From the NCBI GenBank assembly GCA_031285125.1, contig JAITWT010000074.1, forward strand, positions 1 through 32,814: a stretch of 32,814 nucleotides of DNA. Reading direction: 5' to 3'. The DNA comes from Burkholderiaceae bacterium (GTDB taxonomy: Bacteria > Pseudomonadota > Gammaproteobacteria > Burkholderiales > Burkholderiaceae_C). The notes beneath the pieces are model-generated. The model did not search any database. It saw nothing but the letters and a program-made list of their open reading frames with translations, and was not told the DNA's origin. Of the stretch, positions 10,157 to 19,773 are shown piece after piece. Position numbers and translations under genes: made by a program. How positions within the stretch are numbered: position 1 is the first letter of the stretch; every line of letters begins with the position of its first letter.

Positions 10157-10621
10157 ATGCTGCCGCCCCACAACCCCGCGCATCAACTGGAAGCCGTTTT
10201 CCGCCGCATCGGCGCCGAGCGCATGCACGACCTGCCTTTTCTGAACGACCGGCTGAGCGTTGAAGCCGTCGGCTTTCGCCTGTGGCAGCAAAGCTGGCCC
10301 GGCGTGCTGGTGACGCCCTGGGGGATCAATCTGCTGCAATTGCCCACCCCCGAGCTGCCCTTTCCTGCGGTGCGCGCCGACGCGCTGGTCGAAGTGAGCT
10401 TGCCCGGCGGCGTGGTGTCCTTCATGCCCGCACACGAAAAACAATTGGGCGATTACCGGATGTGTTCGCTGTACTCGCCCGCGCAGCAATTCACCGATCA
10501 TGAAGCCGCCCGGCTCACCGCGCAGCACGTCATGACCTTGCTGTTTCCCGAGAGCCCAGGCGATTCGGACCACGCAGGCCAGCCCCCCGACCGGGGGCGC
10601 CGGCGTTTTCTGGGGTTATGA
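10157..10621 (+). CDS. hupJ/hoxT: HupJ/HoxT-family hydrogenase assembly protein
   Basis: GVLVTPWGINLLQLP and FMPAHEKQLGDYRMCSLYSP; position between rubredoxin and hupK. Confidence 0.85.
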   Translation: MLPPHNPAHQLEAVFRRIGAERMHDLPFLNDRLSVEAVGFRLWQQSWPGVLVTPWGINLLQLPTPELPFPAVRADALVEVSLPGGVVSFMPAHEKQLGDYRMCSLYSPAQQFTDHEAARLTAQHVMTLLFPESPGDSDHAGQPPDRGRRRFLGL

Positions 10622-10633
10622 CTTTCTAGGGCG

Positions 10634-11713
10634 ATGAATATGCCAGATGCATCCCCCGCTTCAGCCCTTGCCGTCGAGCAGCCCGTGCGCGTGCGCTTGC
10701 TCTGCGCGCACGGTCGGGTGCGGCGCGTGGACGCGGCATGGCGGCGCTTGCCGGTCGAGCAGTTGTGGATGGGCCGGCAGGCGCAAACGATCGAGCCGGT
10801 CTTGAGCCGTATCTTGACGGTTTGCCTGCAAGCCCACCTGGGCGCGGCGCAACAGGCGGTTCGGGCGGCCTTGCGCGCGCCGCCCGAACCGCCCGCCCCG
10901 GACGGGGACACGCTGCCAGCCATCGATACCCGCATCCGCCTGGAAGCGGCGCGCGATACGTTGCGCCGCTGGCTGCTGGACTACCCGCGCGTCTTCGGGG
11001 GCGTCTGGAACCAGAACGCGCTACGTGCCTGGCAAGGCATCAACGGCACCGCCGCGCTCGCCGCGTACTGTCGCATGTACGTCTTCGGCATGAAGCCCGA
11101 TGCTTGGCTGGCGCTGGACGAGCCGGCGCTGAGCGTCTGGATCAAGACCGGGGCCGCGCTGCCGGCGCGCTGGCTTCGATCGGGCTTGTTCGAACCGCTG
11201 CGCCGCACCTTGCTGCCGCCGTCCGTCAACCTGCTTGAATGGGCCACGGCACACGCCCATGAACTGCTGCACGGCGGCATGCCCACGCCCGCGCCGCCCC
11301 ATGCGCAATCCGACACAGTGCCGAGCCAGCGCAACCTGCCCAGCGCCTTGCTGCTGCACCGGCTGCGCCGGCTGGCGCAGGCTTGCAGCGACACGGCCAT
11401 GCGCACGCATGGCGGCTTGCGCAACGCGGATATCGGCATCGGCTGGGCGCGCACAGCGCGCGGGCTGCTGCTGCATCTGGCACGGGTTGAACAGGGCCGC
11501 GTGAGCGCTTATCGCATCCTGCCGCCGACGCTCTGGAACACAGCGCCCGGCGGAATATTGGCGTCTGCGCTGACCGGGCTGGAAAGCGCCGAGGCCGAGC
11601 GCAGCGCCCAGCAATTGCTGTTGCTGCTCGACCCGTGCGCACCGTTCGAGATCACACTGGCGCAGGAAACATTGCCGCCCGCCGAAAACACCGGAGGCGT
11701 TGGCCATGCATGA
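10634..11713 (+). CDS. hupK/hoxV: HupK/HoxV-family hydrogenase assembly scaffold (large-subunit paralogue)
   Basis: C-terminal LLLLDPCAPFEITLA and RVSAYRILPPTLWNTAPGG resemble large-subunit C-terminal regions; N-terminal CxxC absent; position. Confidence 0.85.
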   Translation: MNMPDASPASALAVEQPVRVRLLCAHGRVRRVDAAWRRLPVEQLWMGRQAQTIEPVLSRILTVCLQAHLGAAQQAVRAALRAPPEPPAPDGDTLPAIDTRIRLEAARDTLRRWLLDYPRVFGGVWNQNALRAWQGINGTAALAAYCRMYVFGMKPDAWLALDEPALSVWIKTGAALPARWLRSGLFEPLRRTLLPPSVNLLEWATAHAHELLHGGMPTPAPPHAQSDTVPSQRNLPSALLLHRLRRLAQACSDTAMRTHGGLRNADIGIGWARTARGLLLHLARVEQGRVSAYRILPPTLWNTAPGGILASALTGLESAEAERSAQQLLLLLDPCAPFEITLAQETLPPAENTGGVGHA

Positions 11714-12047
11714 AATGTCGCTGGCCGAATCGATCCGCGACCTGATCGAGACACAGGCGCGCAAGGAGCGTTTTAACCGTGTCCGCACCGTGGAATTGGA
11801 AATTGGTCAGCTTGCCAGTGTGGATAGCGCGGCATTACGCTTCGCGCTAGACATTGCCCTGCGCGGCACCCCGGCCGACGGCGCCGAATTGGTGATCGCC
11901 GAGCCCGCCGGGCAAGCGTGGTGCATGCACTGCGCGCGCACGGTGGAACTGGCCCAGCGCGGCGACGGCTGCCCGGCTTGCGGCGGCTACCAGTTGGCCG
12001 TGACCGGCGGCGACCAGATGCGCGTATCCGGCCTGCTGGTCGATTAA
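11706..12047 (+). CDS. hypA: Hydrogenase nickel incorporation protein HypA
   Basis: MHEMSLAESIRDLIE N-terminus; zinc motif CMHC...CPAC; start overlaps hupK stop. Confidence 0.95.
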   Translation: MHEMSLAESIRDLIETQARKERFNRVRTVELEIGQLASVDSAALRFALDIALRGTPADGAELVIAEPAGQAWCMHCARTVELAQRGDGCPACGGYQLAVTGGDQMRVSGLLVD

Positions 12048-12094
12048 TCGCTATTGAGTAACCGCTATTGAGATTTAACTTCAGGAGAAAACTT

Positions 12095-12925
12095 ATGTGC
12101 CTGACCTGCGGCTGCGGAACAACCCATACGCACACCCACGAGCATGACCACGAGCATGACCATGCGCACGATCATGCGCATGAGCATTCCCACGGCCATC
12201 CCCACACGCACGCCAAATCGGATGGCCGGCGCCTGTCGCTGGAGCAGGACATTCTGGGCGAGAACAACCGCTACGCCGCCGCCAACCGCGCGCGCTGGCA
12301 AGCGCTGGGCGTATTTGCGCTGAATCTGGTGTCCAGCCCCGGTTCGGGCAAGACCAGCGTGCTGGTGCGCACCATCGAAGCGCTGCGCGACCAAATGCCG
12401 CTGGCGGTGATCGAGGGCGACCAGCAGACCGCCAACGACGCGCAGCGCATCCTGGCCGCCGGCGCGCCCGCGATCCAGATCAACACCGGCAAAGGCTGCC
12501 ATCTGGAAGCGCACGGCGTGGGCCATGCGGCCGAAGCGCTGCCGCTGTCGGCCGGCGCGCTGCTGCTGATCGAAAACGTGGGCAACCTGGTGTGCCCGGC
12601 GGCGTTCGATCTGGGCGAGGCGCACAAGGTGGCGGTGCTGTCGGTGACCGAAGGCGAGGACAAGCCCATCAAGTACCCTGACATGTTCGCTGCCGCCGAC
12701 GTGCTGCTGCTCAACAAAATTGACCTGCTGCCCTATGTCGATTTCGACGTGGCGCGCGCCTTGGCCTATGCGCGCCAGGTCAACCCGGGCATCCGCGTGT
12801 TCCAGCTTTCGGCGCGCAGCGGCGAAGGCATGGCCCACTGGCTGGGCTGGCTGCGCGAGGGCTGCCAGCAAGCGCGCCAAGCCCTTCCGCAACCGCCGCA
12901 TGGCGTGGCCGCAGTCCATGCTTGA
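12095..12925 (+). CDS. hypB: Hydrogenase nickel incorporation GTPase HypB with long His-rich N-terminus
   Basis: MCLTCGCG metal motif, (xH)15 stretch, [15 protein letters not shown]-loop, [32 protein letters not shown] upstream. Confidence 0.96.
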   Translation: MCLTCGCGTTHTHTHEHDHEHDHAHDHAHEHSHGHPHTHAKSDGRRLSLEQDILGENNRYAAANRARWQALGVFALNLVSSPGSGKTSVLVRTIEALRDQMPLAVIEGDQQTANDAQRILAAGAPAIQINTGKGCHLEAHGVGHAAEALPLSAGALLLIENVGNLVCPAAFDLGEAHKVAVLSVTEGEDKPIKYPDMFAAADVLLLNKIDLLPYVDFDVARALAYARQVNPGIRVFQLSARSGEGMAHWLGWLREGCQQARQALPQPPHGVAAVHA

Positions 12926-15299
12926 ACGGCGGCAACTGTGGGTCACCGGCTGCGTGCAGGGCGTGGGATTCCGTCCTTTCGTCTGGCGCAAGGCGACCCA
13001 GTTGCAACTGGCTGGCGAGGTCTGTAACACGGCGCGCGGCGTGCTGATCGACGTGCAGGGCGAGCGCGGCAGCCTGCAGGCGCTGGAAGCGGCGCTGCGC
13101 TGCGATCACGAGCTGCCGCCGCTGGCCCGCATCGACGGCATCAGCGCCAGCGATGCATCACCACGCGGCAACTGGCAGGGCTTTGCCATCGTCGGCAGCC
13201 GCGACGACGGCAGCGCCACGGCGGCTATTCCGGTCGATACCGCGGTGTGCGCGGCTTGCGTGACGGAACTGTTCACGCGCGCCAACCGGCGCTGGCGGCA
13301 CCCGTTCATCACCTGCACCGATTGCGGCCCGCGCTTCACGCTGGCTTGGCGCACGCCCTACGACCGCGCCAACACCAGCATGGCGGCCTTCGAGATGTGT
13401 CCGGACTGCGCGCGCGAGTATCACGATCCGGCCAGCCGGCGCTTCCATGCCGAACCGATCGCCTGCCCGCGCTGCGGGCCGCGCCTGGTTTTCGAGGACT
13501 GGCGCGCCCCGGCGGCCGCGCAAGATACGGCCGCACAAGAGCCCCCCGCGAGGAGCGATCCCATCGAAGCGGCATGGCGCTTGATCGAGGCCGGCGGCAT
13601 CGTGGCGGTGCAAGGGCTGGGGGGCTTTCACCTGCTGTGCGACGCGCGCCAGCCGGATGCCGTGGCGCGCCTGCGCCAACGCAAACACCGCCCGGCCAAG
13701 CCGTTCGCCACGCTGACGCTGAACACCGCTTCGGCGGCGCGCTGGGTCCATCTGGACCCGGCCGACATCCCTTTGCTCGAAAGCGCGCAGCGCTCCATCG
13801 TGCTGCTGCCCCTGCGCGAACAACGCTCCGGCGCGTTGCTGCACGTCGCCCCGGGCCTGCGCCAACTCGGGCTGATGCTGCCCAGCACACCGATTCACTA
13901 CCTGCTGTTTCACGCCGCGCTCGGCCAGCCGCAAGGGCAGGATTGGTTGAATGAAGCGCACGATTTGATTTGGGTGGCCACCAGCGCCAACCGCTCCGGC
14001 CAACCGCTGCTGATCGACCCGGCCCAGGCCAGAAGCGAGCTGGCCGGCATTGCCGACGCCATGCTCTGGCACGACCGCGCCATCGCCGCGCGCTGCGACG
14101 ACAGCGTCCTCCTGTCACGCGGTGGTCGCGCCGGCGCACTGTGGCTGCGCCGCGCGCGCGGCCAAGTGCCGCTGCCGATAACGCTGCCGCGCCCCGGCCC
14201 GGCGGTGCTGGCGCTGGGCGGCTATCTGAACAACTGCTTTACCGTCACGCAGGGGCGCCAAGCGTGGGTTTCGCAACACATCGGCGACCTCTCCAGCGCC
14301 GCCGCGTGCGACGCGCTGGAAACCACGGTGCAGCGCTGGCTGGACTACTGGCGCATCGTGCCGCAGGCCGTGGTGTGCGACGTGCAGCCCGACATCCATT
14401 CCAGCCGCCTGGCCGCGCGCATCGCGCAGCAACGCGCGCTGCCGCTGCTGAGCGTGCAGCACCACCACGCCCACGTGGCCGCTGTGCTGGCCGAACACGG
14501 ATGCGACGAACCCGCCCTGGGACTGGCGCTGGACGGCTTTGGCCTGGGCCAAGACGAGGACGGAAGCGGCAACGCCTGGGGCGGCGAACTGCTGCGCCTG
14601 GAGCGGGGCCGCGTTGAACGCTTGGGCCACCTCAGCGCGCTGGCGCTGCCCGGCGGCGACGCGGCGGCCCGCGCGCCCTGGCGCATGGCGCTGGCGCTGC
14701 TGCATCGGCTGGGCGAGCGAGAGCGTTTACCCGCAGGCGTCGACGCGCAAACCGCCGCGCGCGTGCGTCAGCAAATCGAGCGCGATTTCAATTGCCCGCA
14801 AACCACCAGCCTGGGGCGCTGGTTCGATGCGGTGGCCGGGCTGGCGGGCATTTGCCCGAATCAAAGTTATGAAGGCGAAGCGGCCATGAGGCTGGAGGCG
14901 CTGGCCGAGCCGGTGACGGCTGACGGCGTGGACCCCTCACTCTGGCATGTCGACGGCCTGCGCCTGGACCTGCTCCCGCTGGCCGCGCGCCTGATTCAAG
15001 TGGACGACGCCGCGGTCATGGCCCGCCTGTGGCACGCCGCGCTGTCGCAAGCGCTGGCCGATTGGATCGCTCAGGCGATGCAGGCCACCGGCCTGCGTAC
15101 CGTCGCACTGGCGGGCGGCTGCTGCGCCAACCGGCTGCTGGTGCAAGGTCTGGCCGATGCGCTGGCCGATACGCCTTGCCGCCTGCTGCAAGCGCGCCAG
15201 TTGCCGCCCGGCGATGGGGCCTTAAGTCTGGGGCAGGCGTGGGTGACTGTGCAGCAGTGGGCCGATGCGCCGTCTTCTTTTTCTCTGGAAAGGTCTTGA
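12918..15299 (+). CDS. hypF: Carbamoyltransferase HypF
   Basis: Acylphosphatase [14 protein letters not shown]; zinc fingers [16 protein letters not shown] and [14 protein letters not shown]; YrdC-like and Kae1-like [14 protein letters not shown] motifs. Confidence 0.97.
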   Translation: MLERRQLWVTGCVQGVGFRPFVWRKATQLQLAGEVCNTARGVLIDVQGERGSLQALEAALRCDHELPPLARIDGISASDASPRGNWQGFAIVGSRDDGSATAAIPVDTAVCAACVTELFTRANRRWRHPFITCTDCGPRFTLAWRTPYDRANTSMAAFEMCPDCAREYHDPASRRFHAEPIACPRCGPRLVFEDWRAPAAAQDTAAQEPPARSDPIEAAWRLIEAGGIVAVQGLGGFHLLCDARQPDAVARLRQRKHRPAKPFATLTLNTASAARWVHLDPADIPLLESAQRSIVLLPLREQRSGALLHVAPGLRQLGLMLPSTPIHYLLFHAALGQPQGQDWLNEAHDLIWVATSANRSGQPLLIDPAQARSELAGIADAMLWHDRAIAARCDDSVLLSRGGRAGALWLRRARGQVPLPITLPRPGPAVLALGGYLNNCFTVTQGRQAWVSQHIGDLSSAAACDALETTVQRWLDYWRIVPQAVVCDVQPDIHSSRLAARIAQQRALPLLSVQHHHAHVAAVLAEHGCDEPALGLALDGFGLGQDEDGSGNAWGGELLRLERGRVERLGHLSALALPGGDAAARAPWRMALALLHRLGERERLPAGVDAQTAARVRQQIERDFNCPQTTSLGRWFDAVAGLAGICPNQSYEGEAAMRLEALAEPVTADGVDPSLWHVDGLRLDLLPLAARLIQVDDAAVMARLWHAALSQALADWIAQAMQATGLRTVALAGGCCANRLLVQGLADALADTPCRLLQARQLPPGDGALSLGQAWVTVQQWADAPSSFSLERS

Positions 15300-15302
15300 A
15301 CC

Positions 15303-15548
15303 ATGTGCCTAGCCATGCCGGTTGAGGTCATCGAGCTGTTGCCGGAACAGCGCGCGCGCATCAGCGTCGATGGCGTTTCGCGCGAGATTTCTCTTGCGCT
15401 GGTGGACGATGTCGCGGTGGGCGATTTCGTGCTGCTGCACGTGGGCTATGCCATCGGCAAGCTCGACCGGGCCGAAGCCGACCAAACGCTGCGCGCCCTG
15501 GCCGAGCTGGCCACCATAGTGGATCAACCCGAAGGCAGCGCCGCATGA
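15303..15548 (+). CDS. hypC: Hydrogenase assembly chaperone HypC
   Basis: MCLAMPVEV N-terminus, DDVAVGDFVLLHVGYAIGKLD. Confidence 0.96.
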   Translation: MCLAMPVEVIELLPEQRARISVDGVSREISLALVDDVAVGDFVLLHVGYAIGKLDRAEADQTLRALAELATIVDQPEGSAA

Positions 15549-16684
15549 AATACGTTGACGAATTCCGCCGCAGTGACGTGGCGCGCGCGCTGGCCCAGCG
15601 CATCCACGCCGAGGTGCGGCCCGACCGCCGCTATCGCCTGATGGAGTTTTGCGGCGGGCACACGCACGCCATCGCGCGCTACGGTCTGACGGCGCTGCTG
15701 CCCGGCAACATCGAGCTGATCCACGGCCCCGGCTGCCCGGTGTGCGTGCTGCCGATCGGGCGCATCGACAGCGCCGTGCGCCTGCTCAAGGAGCGCCCGG
15801 CGGTCACGCTGTGCACCTATGGCGACGTGCTGCGCGTGCCCGGTTCCGGGGGCGAGAGTTTGTACCGCGCGCGCGCCGCCGGGGCCGACGTGCGCATGGT
15901 GTATTCCAGCGCCGACGCGCTGGCGCTGGCGCGGCGCGAGCCGGCGCGCGAAGTGGTGTTCTTCGGGCTGGGCTTCGAGACCACCACGCCGCCCACGGCG
16001 GTCGCGCTGCTGAGCGCGCGCGCCGAGGGTTTGCGCAATTTCAGCGTCTACTGCAACCATGTGCTCACCCCGCCCGCGATGGCGCATTTGCTGCAAGACG
16101 GCGGCGCCCTGCTTGACGGCTTTCTTGGCCCCTCGCATGTGAGCACCGTGATCGGCGCAGCGCCCTATCGCCCGATCGCGGTGCGCTACCGCAAGCCGAT
16201 CGTGGTAACCGGCTTCGAGCCGATCGACGTGCTGCAAGCGGTGCAGATGCTGGTGCGGCAGGTCAATGAGGGGCGCGCCGAAATCGAAAACCAGTTCACC
16301 CGCGCCGTCACGGAGCAGGGCAACCAGAAGGCGCAGGCGCTGATGGCGCAGACCCTGCAATTGCGCGCGTCCTTTGAATGGCGCGGACTGGGCAGGGTGC
16401 CGCGCAGCGCGCTGGAGATCCGGCCCGAGTTTGCCGGCTGGGACGCCGAGCAGCGCTACGACCTGCGCTCGCGCGGCGGCGCGGACGTCAAAGCCTGCGC
16501 CTGTGGCGAGATCCTGCGCGGCATCAAAAAGCCCAGCGACTGCAAAGTGTTCGCCTCCGCCTGCACCCCGGCCACCCCGCTGGGCGCGTGCATGGTGTCC
16601 AGCGAGGGGGCCTGCGCGGCGTATTACCAATACGGGCGCTTCCTGCAAAAAGAGCACCGCGCCACGGCAGGAGCGCCTGCATGA
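15545..16684 (+). CDS. hypD: Hydrogenase maturation protein HypD
   Basis: ATGA overlap; MEFCGGHTHAIARYG, HGPGCPVCVLP, FFGLGFETTTPPTA, CACGEILRGIKKPSDCKVF. Confidence 0.97.
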   Translation: MKYVDEFRRSDVARALAQRIHAEVRPDRRYRLMEFCGGHTHAIARYGLTALLPGNIELIHGPGCPVCVLPIGRIDSAVRLLKERPAVTLCTYGDVLRVPGSGGESLYRARAAGADVRMVYSSADALALARREPAREVVFFGLGFETTTPPTAVALLSARAEGLRNFSVYCNHVLTPPAMAHLLQDGGALLDGFLGPSHVSTVIGAAPYRPIAVRYRKPIVVTGFEPIDVLQAVQMLVRQVNEGRAEIENQFTRAVTEQGNQKAQALMAQTLQLRASFEWRGLGRVPRSALEIRPEFAGWDAEQRYDLRSRGGADVKACACGEILRGIKKPSDCKVFASACTPATPLGACMVSSEGACAAYYQYGRFLQKEHRATAGAPA

Positions 16685-17739
16685 ATCGCGCCAAACGCAT
16701 CGACGCCCGCCCGCTGGACTTGCGGCGGGGCCGCGTCGAACTCACGCACGGCGCGGGCGGGCGCGCCACCGCGCAACTGATCGCTGAACTGTTCGCGCCC
16801 TGCTTCGACCGCGGCGACAACCCCTGGCTGCGCCAAGGCAACGACCAGGCCATCCTGCCGCCGCCCGCGGGCAGGCTGGCGATGAGCACCGATTGCCACG
16901 TCGTCACGCCGCTGTTCTTCCCGGGCGGCGACATCGGCACGCTGGCCGTCAACGGCACCGTCAACGATCTGGCGATGGGCGGCGCCCAGCCGCTGTATCT
17001 GAGCGCGGGCTTCATCCTCGAAGAAGGTTTTCCGCTGGCCGATTTGCAGCGCGTGGCGCAGTCGATGGCGCAGGCCGCCGCCACGGCGGGCGTGCATCTG
17101 GTAACGGGCGACACCAAAGTGGTCGAACGCGGCAAGGCCGACGGCCTGTTCATCACCACGGCGGGTGTGGGCGTGGTGCCCGAGGGCGTCGCGCTGGATG
17201 GTGCCAACGCCCAGCCCGGCGATGCGATCATCGTCTCGGGCGATCTGGGCGATCACGGCATGGCGATCCTCTCGCAGCGCGAGGCGCTGGCGCTGGACAG
17301 CCCGATTGAATCGGACTGCGCCGCGCTGGGCGGCCTGGTGGCGCACATGCTCGCGCACTGCCGCTCGCTGCGCTTGCTGCGCGATCCGACCCGTGGCGGC
17401 CTGGCCAATACCCTCAATGAACTGTGCCAGCAGTCGGGCGTGGGCATGCGCATCACGGAGGCGGCCCTGCCGATCCGCCCGGCTGTGCGCGCGGCTTGCG
17501 AGTTCTTCGGTCTGGATCCGCTGTACCTGGCCAACGAAGGCAAGCTGATCGCCGTCTGCGCCGCTGATGACGCCGCCGCCCTGATCTCGGCGATGCACGC
17601 GCACCCACTCGGGCGCCAGGCCGCTGTCATCGGCGAGGTCTGTGCCGACACCCACGGTTTTGTTAGGATGACCACGCCGTTTGGCGGCGAGCGGCTGCTG
17701 GACTGGTTGCAGGGTGAAATGCTGCCGAGGATTTGTTGA
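16681..17739 (+). CDS. hypE: Hydrogenase maturation protein HypE
   Basis: ATGA overlap; ELTHGAGGRAT, DPTRGGLANTLNE, C-terminal PRIC. Confidence 0.97.
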   Translation: MNRAKRIDARPLDLRRGRVELTHGAGGRATAQLIAELFAPCFDRGDNPWLRQGNDQAILPPPAGRLAMSTDCHVVTPLFFPGGDIGTLAVNGTVNDLAMGGAQPLYLSAGFILEEGFPLADLQRVAQSMAQAAATAGVHLVTGDTKVVERGKADGLFITTAGVGVVPEGVALDGANAQPGDAIIVSGDLGDHGMAILSQREALALDSPIESDCAALGGLVAHMLAHCRSLRLLRDPTRGGLANTLNELCQQSGVGMRITEAALPIRPAVRAACEFFGLDPLYLANEGKLIAVCAADDAAALISAMHAHPLGRQAAVIGEVCADTHGFVRMTTPFGGERLLDWLQGEMLPRIC

Positions 17740-17869
17740 GATGAAACGCCACTGTTCCTCACCTCCCCATCTCCGGGCCCCCCTTCCCGTTCAGCCCCGC
17801 TTGCGCGCAGATGAGCGGGAGGGTCGGGTTTCATGCGGCGCGGATCGCGCGCAACGCCACGAATAACCG

Positions 17870-18931
17870 ATGATCGGCCATCTCATCGCGCTCTTCAACA
17901 ACGCCAACCCCGGCGCGCGCCGCAGGCTGTTCGGCATTTACAGCGCGCTGATCGCGCTCAACGTGGCCGCCTGGCTGTGGGCGCTGATCGCCTTTCACGG
18001 CTACCCGGTGCTGCTCGGCTCGGCCCTGCTGGCCTACGGCTTTGGGCTGCGCCATGCGGTCGATGCCGACCACATCGCGGCCATCGACAACGTCACGCGC
18101 AAACTCATGCAGGAGCGCAAACGCCCCATCGCGGTGGGCCTGTTCTTTTCGCTCGGACACTCGACCGTGGTGGTGCTGGCCTGCATCGCCATCGCCCTGG
18201 CCACCACCGCGATCGAGGGGCGCTTCGAGCACTTCAAGGCTTACGGCGGCGTGATCGGCACCACGGTCTCGGGGGTTTTCCTGCTGGCGCTGGCCTTGAT
18301 GAACTGCCTGATCCTGCGCGGCATCTACCGGGCCTGGTGCAGGGTGCGCGGCGGCGGCGGCTACGTTGACGAAGACTTCGACCTGCTGCTGGCCAACCGG
18401 GGCTTGATCGCGCGGATCTTCCGCTCGCTGTTCCGCCTGGTCAGGCGCAGTTGGCACATGTACCCCATCGGCTTTCTGTTCGGTCTGGGCTTTGACACCG
18501 CGACCGAAATCGGCCTGCTGGGCATCGCCGCCATCCAGGCCGCCAAGGGCCTGTCGCCCTGGGTCATCATGGTGTTCCCGCTGCTGTTTGGCGCGGGCAT
18601 GTCGCTGATCGACACGCTCGACGGCCACCTGATGCTCGGCGCCTACGGCTGGGCCTATCAAAAACCGCTGCGCAAGATTTACTACAACATGACCATCACG
18701 CTGGTCTCGATCATCGTTGCCGTCGTGATCGGCGGCCTCGAACTGCTGGGCCTGCTGGCCGGCAAGTTCGGCCTGCAAGGGCCGGTGTGGGACGCCGTGG
18801 GCCTGATCAACGACAAATTCGGCATGCTGGGCTACATCATCATCGGCATCTTCGCCTTCAGTTGGATCGCCTCCATCGTGATCTATCGCGCCAAGGGCTT
18901 CGACAAAATGGAAGTGCTCCCTCAGCACTGA
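17870..18931 (+). CDS. hoxN: NiCoT-family nickel permease
   Basis: Multi-helix protein with GLRHAVDADHIAAIDNVTRK (HX4DH), LFFSLGHSTVV, GFLFGLGFDTATEIGLL; directly downstream of hypE. Confidence 0.93.
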   Translation: MIGHLIALFNNANPGARRRLFGIYSALIALNVAAWLWALIAFHGYPVLLGSALLAYGFGLRHAVDADHIAAIDNVTRKLMQERKRPIAVGLFFSLGHSTVVVLACIAIALATTAIEGRFEHFKAYGGVIGTTVSGVFLLALALMNCLILRGIYRAWCRVRGGGGYVDEDFDLLLANRGLIARIFRSLFRLVRRSWHMYPIGFLFGLGFDTATEIGLLGIAAIQAAKGLSPWVIMVFPLLFGAGMSLIDTLDGHLMLGAYGWAYQKPLRKIYYNMTITLVSIIVAVVIGGLELLGLLAGKFGLQGPVWDAVGLINDKFGMLGYIIIGIFAFSWIASIVIYRAKGFDKMEVLPQH

Positions 18932-18964
18932 ACGCGCCGATGTCCGATAGGACCCATGCGCGTT
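18931..18964 (+). terminator. Hairpin at end of hydrogenase operon, possible terminator
   Basis: AACGCGC...GTCC-GATA-GGAC...GCGCGTT: outer 7-bp perfect arms and inner 4-bp arms starting at the hoxN stop; no clear T-tract, so terminator function is uncertain. Confidence 0.45.
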
Positions 18965-19129
18965 GCATTCATATACGGCATACACGGGTTTCCTGGGCGC
19001 CCTTCGCTCCCGCTTGAACTCAACGCACGTTCAACTTCGCTCTCTCCACGGCGAAAGCTCTCCACCCCCCTTTGTCGTCGAGCGCATTCGATTGCCGTTT
19101 CTAGGTTACTTCAACAATCTGACCGGCCA

Positions 19130-19684
19130 TCAAGCCGCACTGCAACTGGTCACTCCCATTTTCATGCGAATCCGCCCGCCGCTGGAAACGCAGACCACGG
19201 CACTCAGGCGCGGGTCGCTGCGGCCTTGGGCGGACAGGACGAATCCGGCCATGCCGGCCCCGTTGAGTTGGCCCCAACCGTCCATCGTCAGCGTCGCCAG
19301 CGAGGAGGTTTGTTTGAGCGCCAAGCCCGCCGGCAAGCGCGTGTTTTGCAGCAATTCGGGCCATTCCGGCGCATTGGCGGGGCGATAAACGCGCCAGCCG
19401 CAGCTCCAATCACCCCGTCCGCCAAGGAGCGGGCATTGGGAATCGGCATCCAGCCGCCCGACGATGACGCCGCCGCCACGCCGGATGCTTTCATTGCGCG
19501 CGTAATAGAGCGTAGCGATCAGCTCCTCGGCTGCGCTGCGCACGCGCCAACGCAAAACGGTGTCGCTGAAATTGGCTAAAGCCAAGCCGGTGAGGACAGC
19601 CACAATCACGATGACAGTCAGCATTTCGATCAAGGTGAAACCGGCCGCGCACGGCCGGCGCAGGCTGTCTTTTACCTTGGACAT
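19130..19684 (-). CDS. FimT/GspH-family type IV pseudopilin
   Basis: Prepilin motif GFTLIEMLTVIVIVAVLTGLALANF, GspH-like body, GGGAGG upstream of start. Confidence 0.85.
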   Translation of the reverse strand: MSKVKDSLRRPCAAGFTLIEMLTVIVIVAVLTGLALANFSDTVLRWRVRSAAEELIATLYYARNESIRRGGGVIVGRLDADSQCPLLGGRGDWSCGWRVYRPANAPEWPELLQNTRLPAGLALKQTSSLATLTMDGWGQLNGAGMAGFVLSAQGRSDPRLSAVVCVSSGGRIRMKMGVTSCSAA

Positions 19685-19753
19685 ATGACGCCTCCCTTTC
19701 TTTTATTCACCATGATTTACGGTCTACCGCAGATCAAGGCCGGTCTTGGATCA

Positions 19754-19773
19754 AAATAAATACCTATTTATTT
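19754..19773. promoter_or_regulatory. Perfect inverted repeat upstream of the pseudopilin gene (candidate operator)
   Basis: AAATAAATA-CC-TATTTATTT, 9-bp perfect arms, 70-90 bp upstream of the minus-strand start at 19684. Confidence 0.4.

Noticed and set aside
12068-12094. hypB start at 12068 as in the ORF track
   Set aside because: ATG at 12095 follows AGGAG and gives the conserved MCxxCGC N-terminus.
17740-17869. Cobalamin or NiCo riboswitch ahead of hoxN
   Set aside because: CGCCACTGT at 17748 superficially resembles part of a cobalamin riboswitch but the other conserved boxes and their order are missing; no NiCo core recognised. Kept only as an unassigned foldable gap.
18956-19579. Plus-strand ORFs overlapping the pseudopilin gene
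   Set aside because: The minus strand has a clear prepilin signal GFTLIEML and RBS; plus-strand translations lack motifs.
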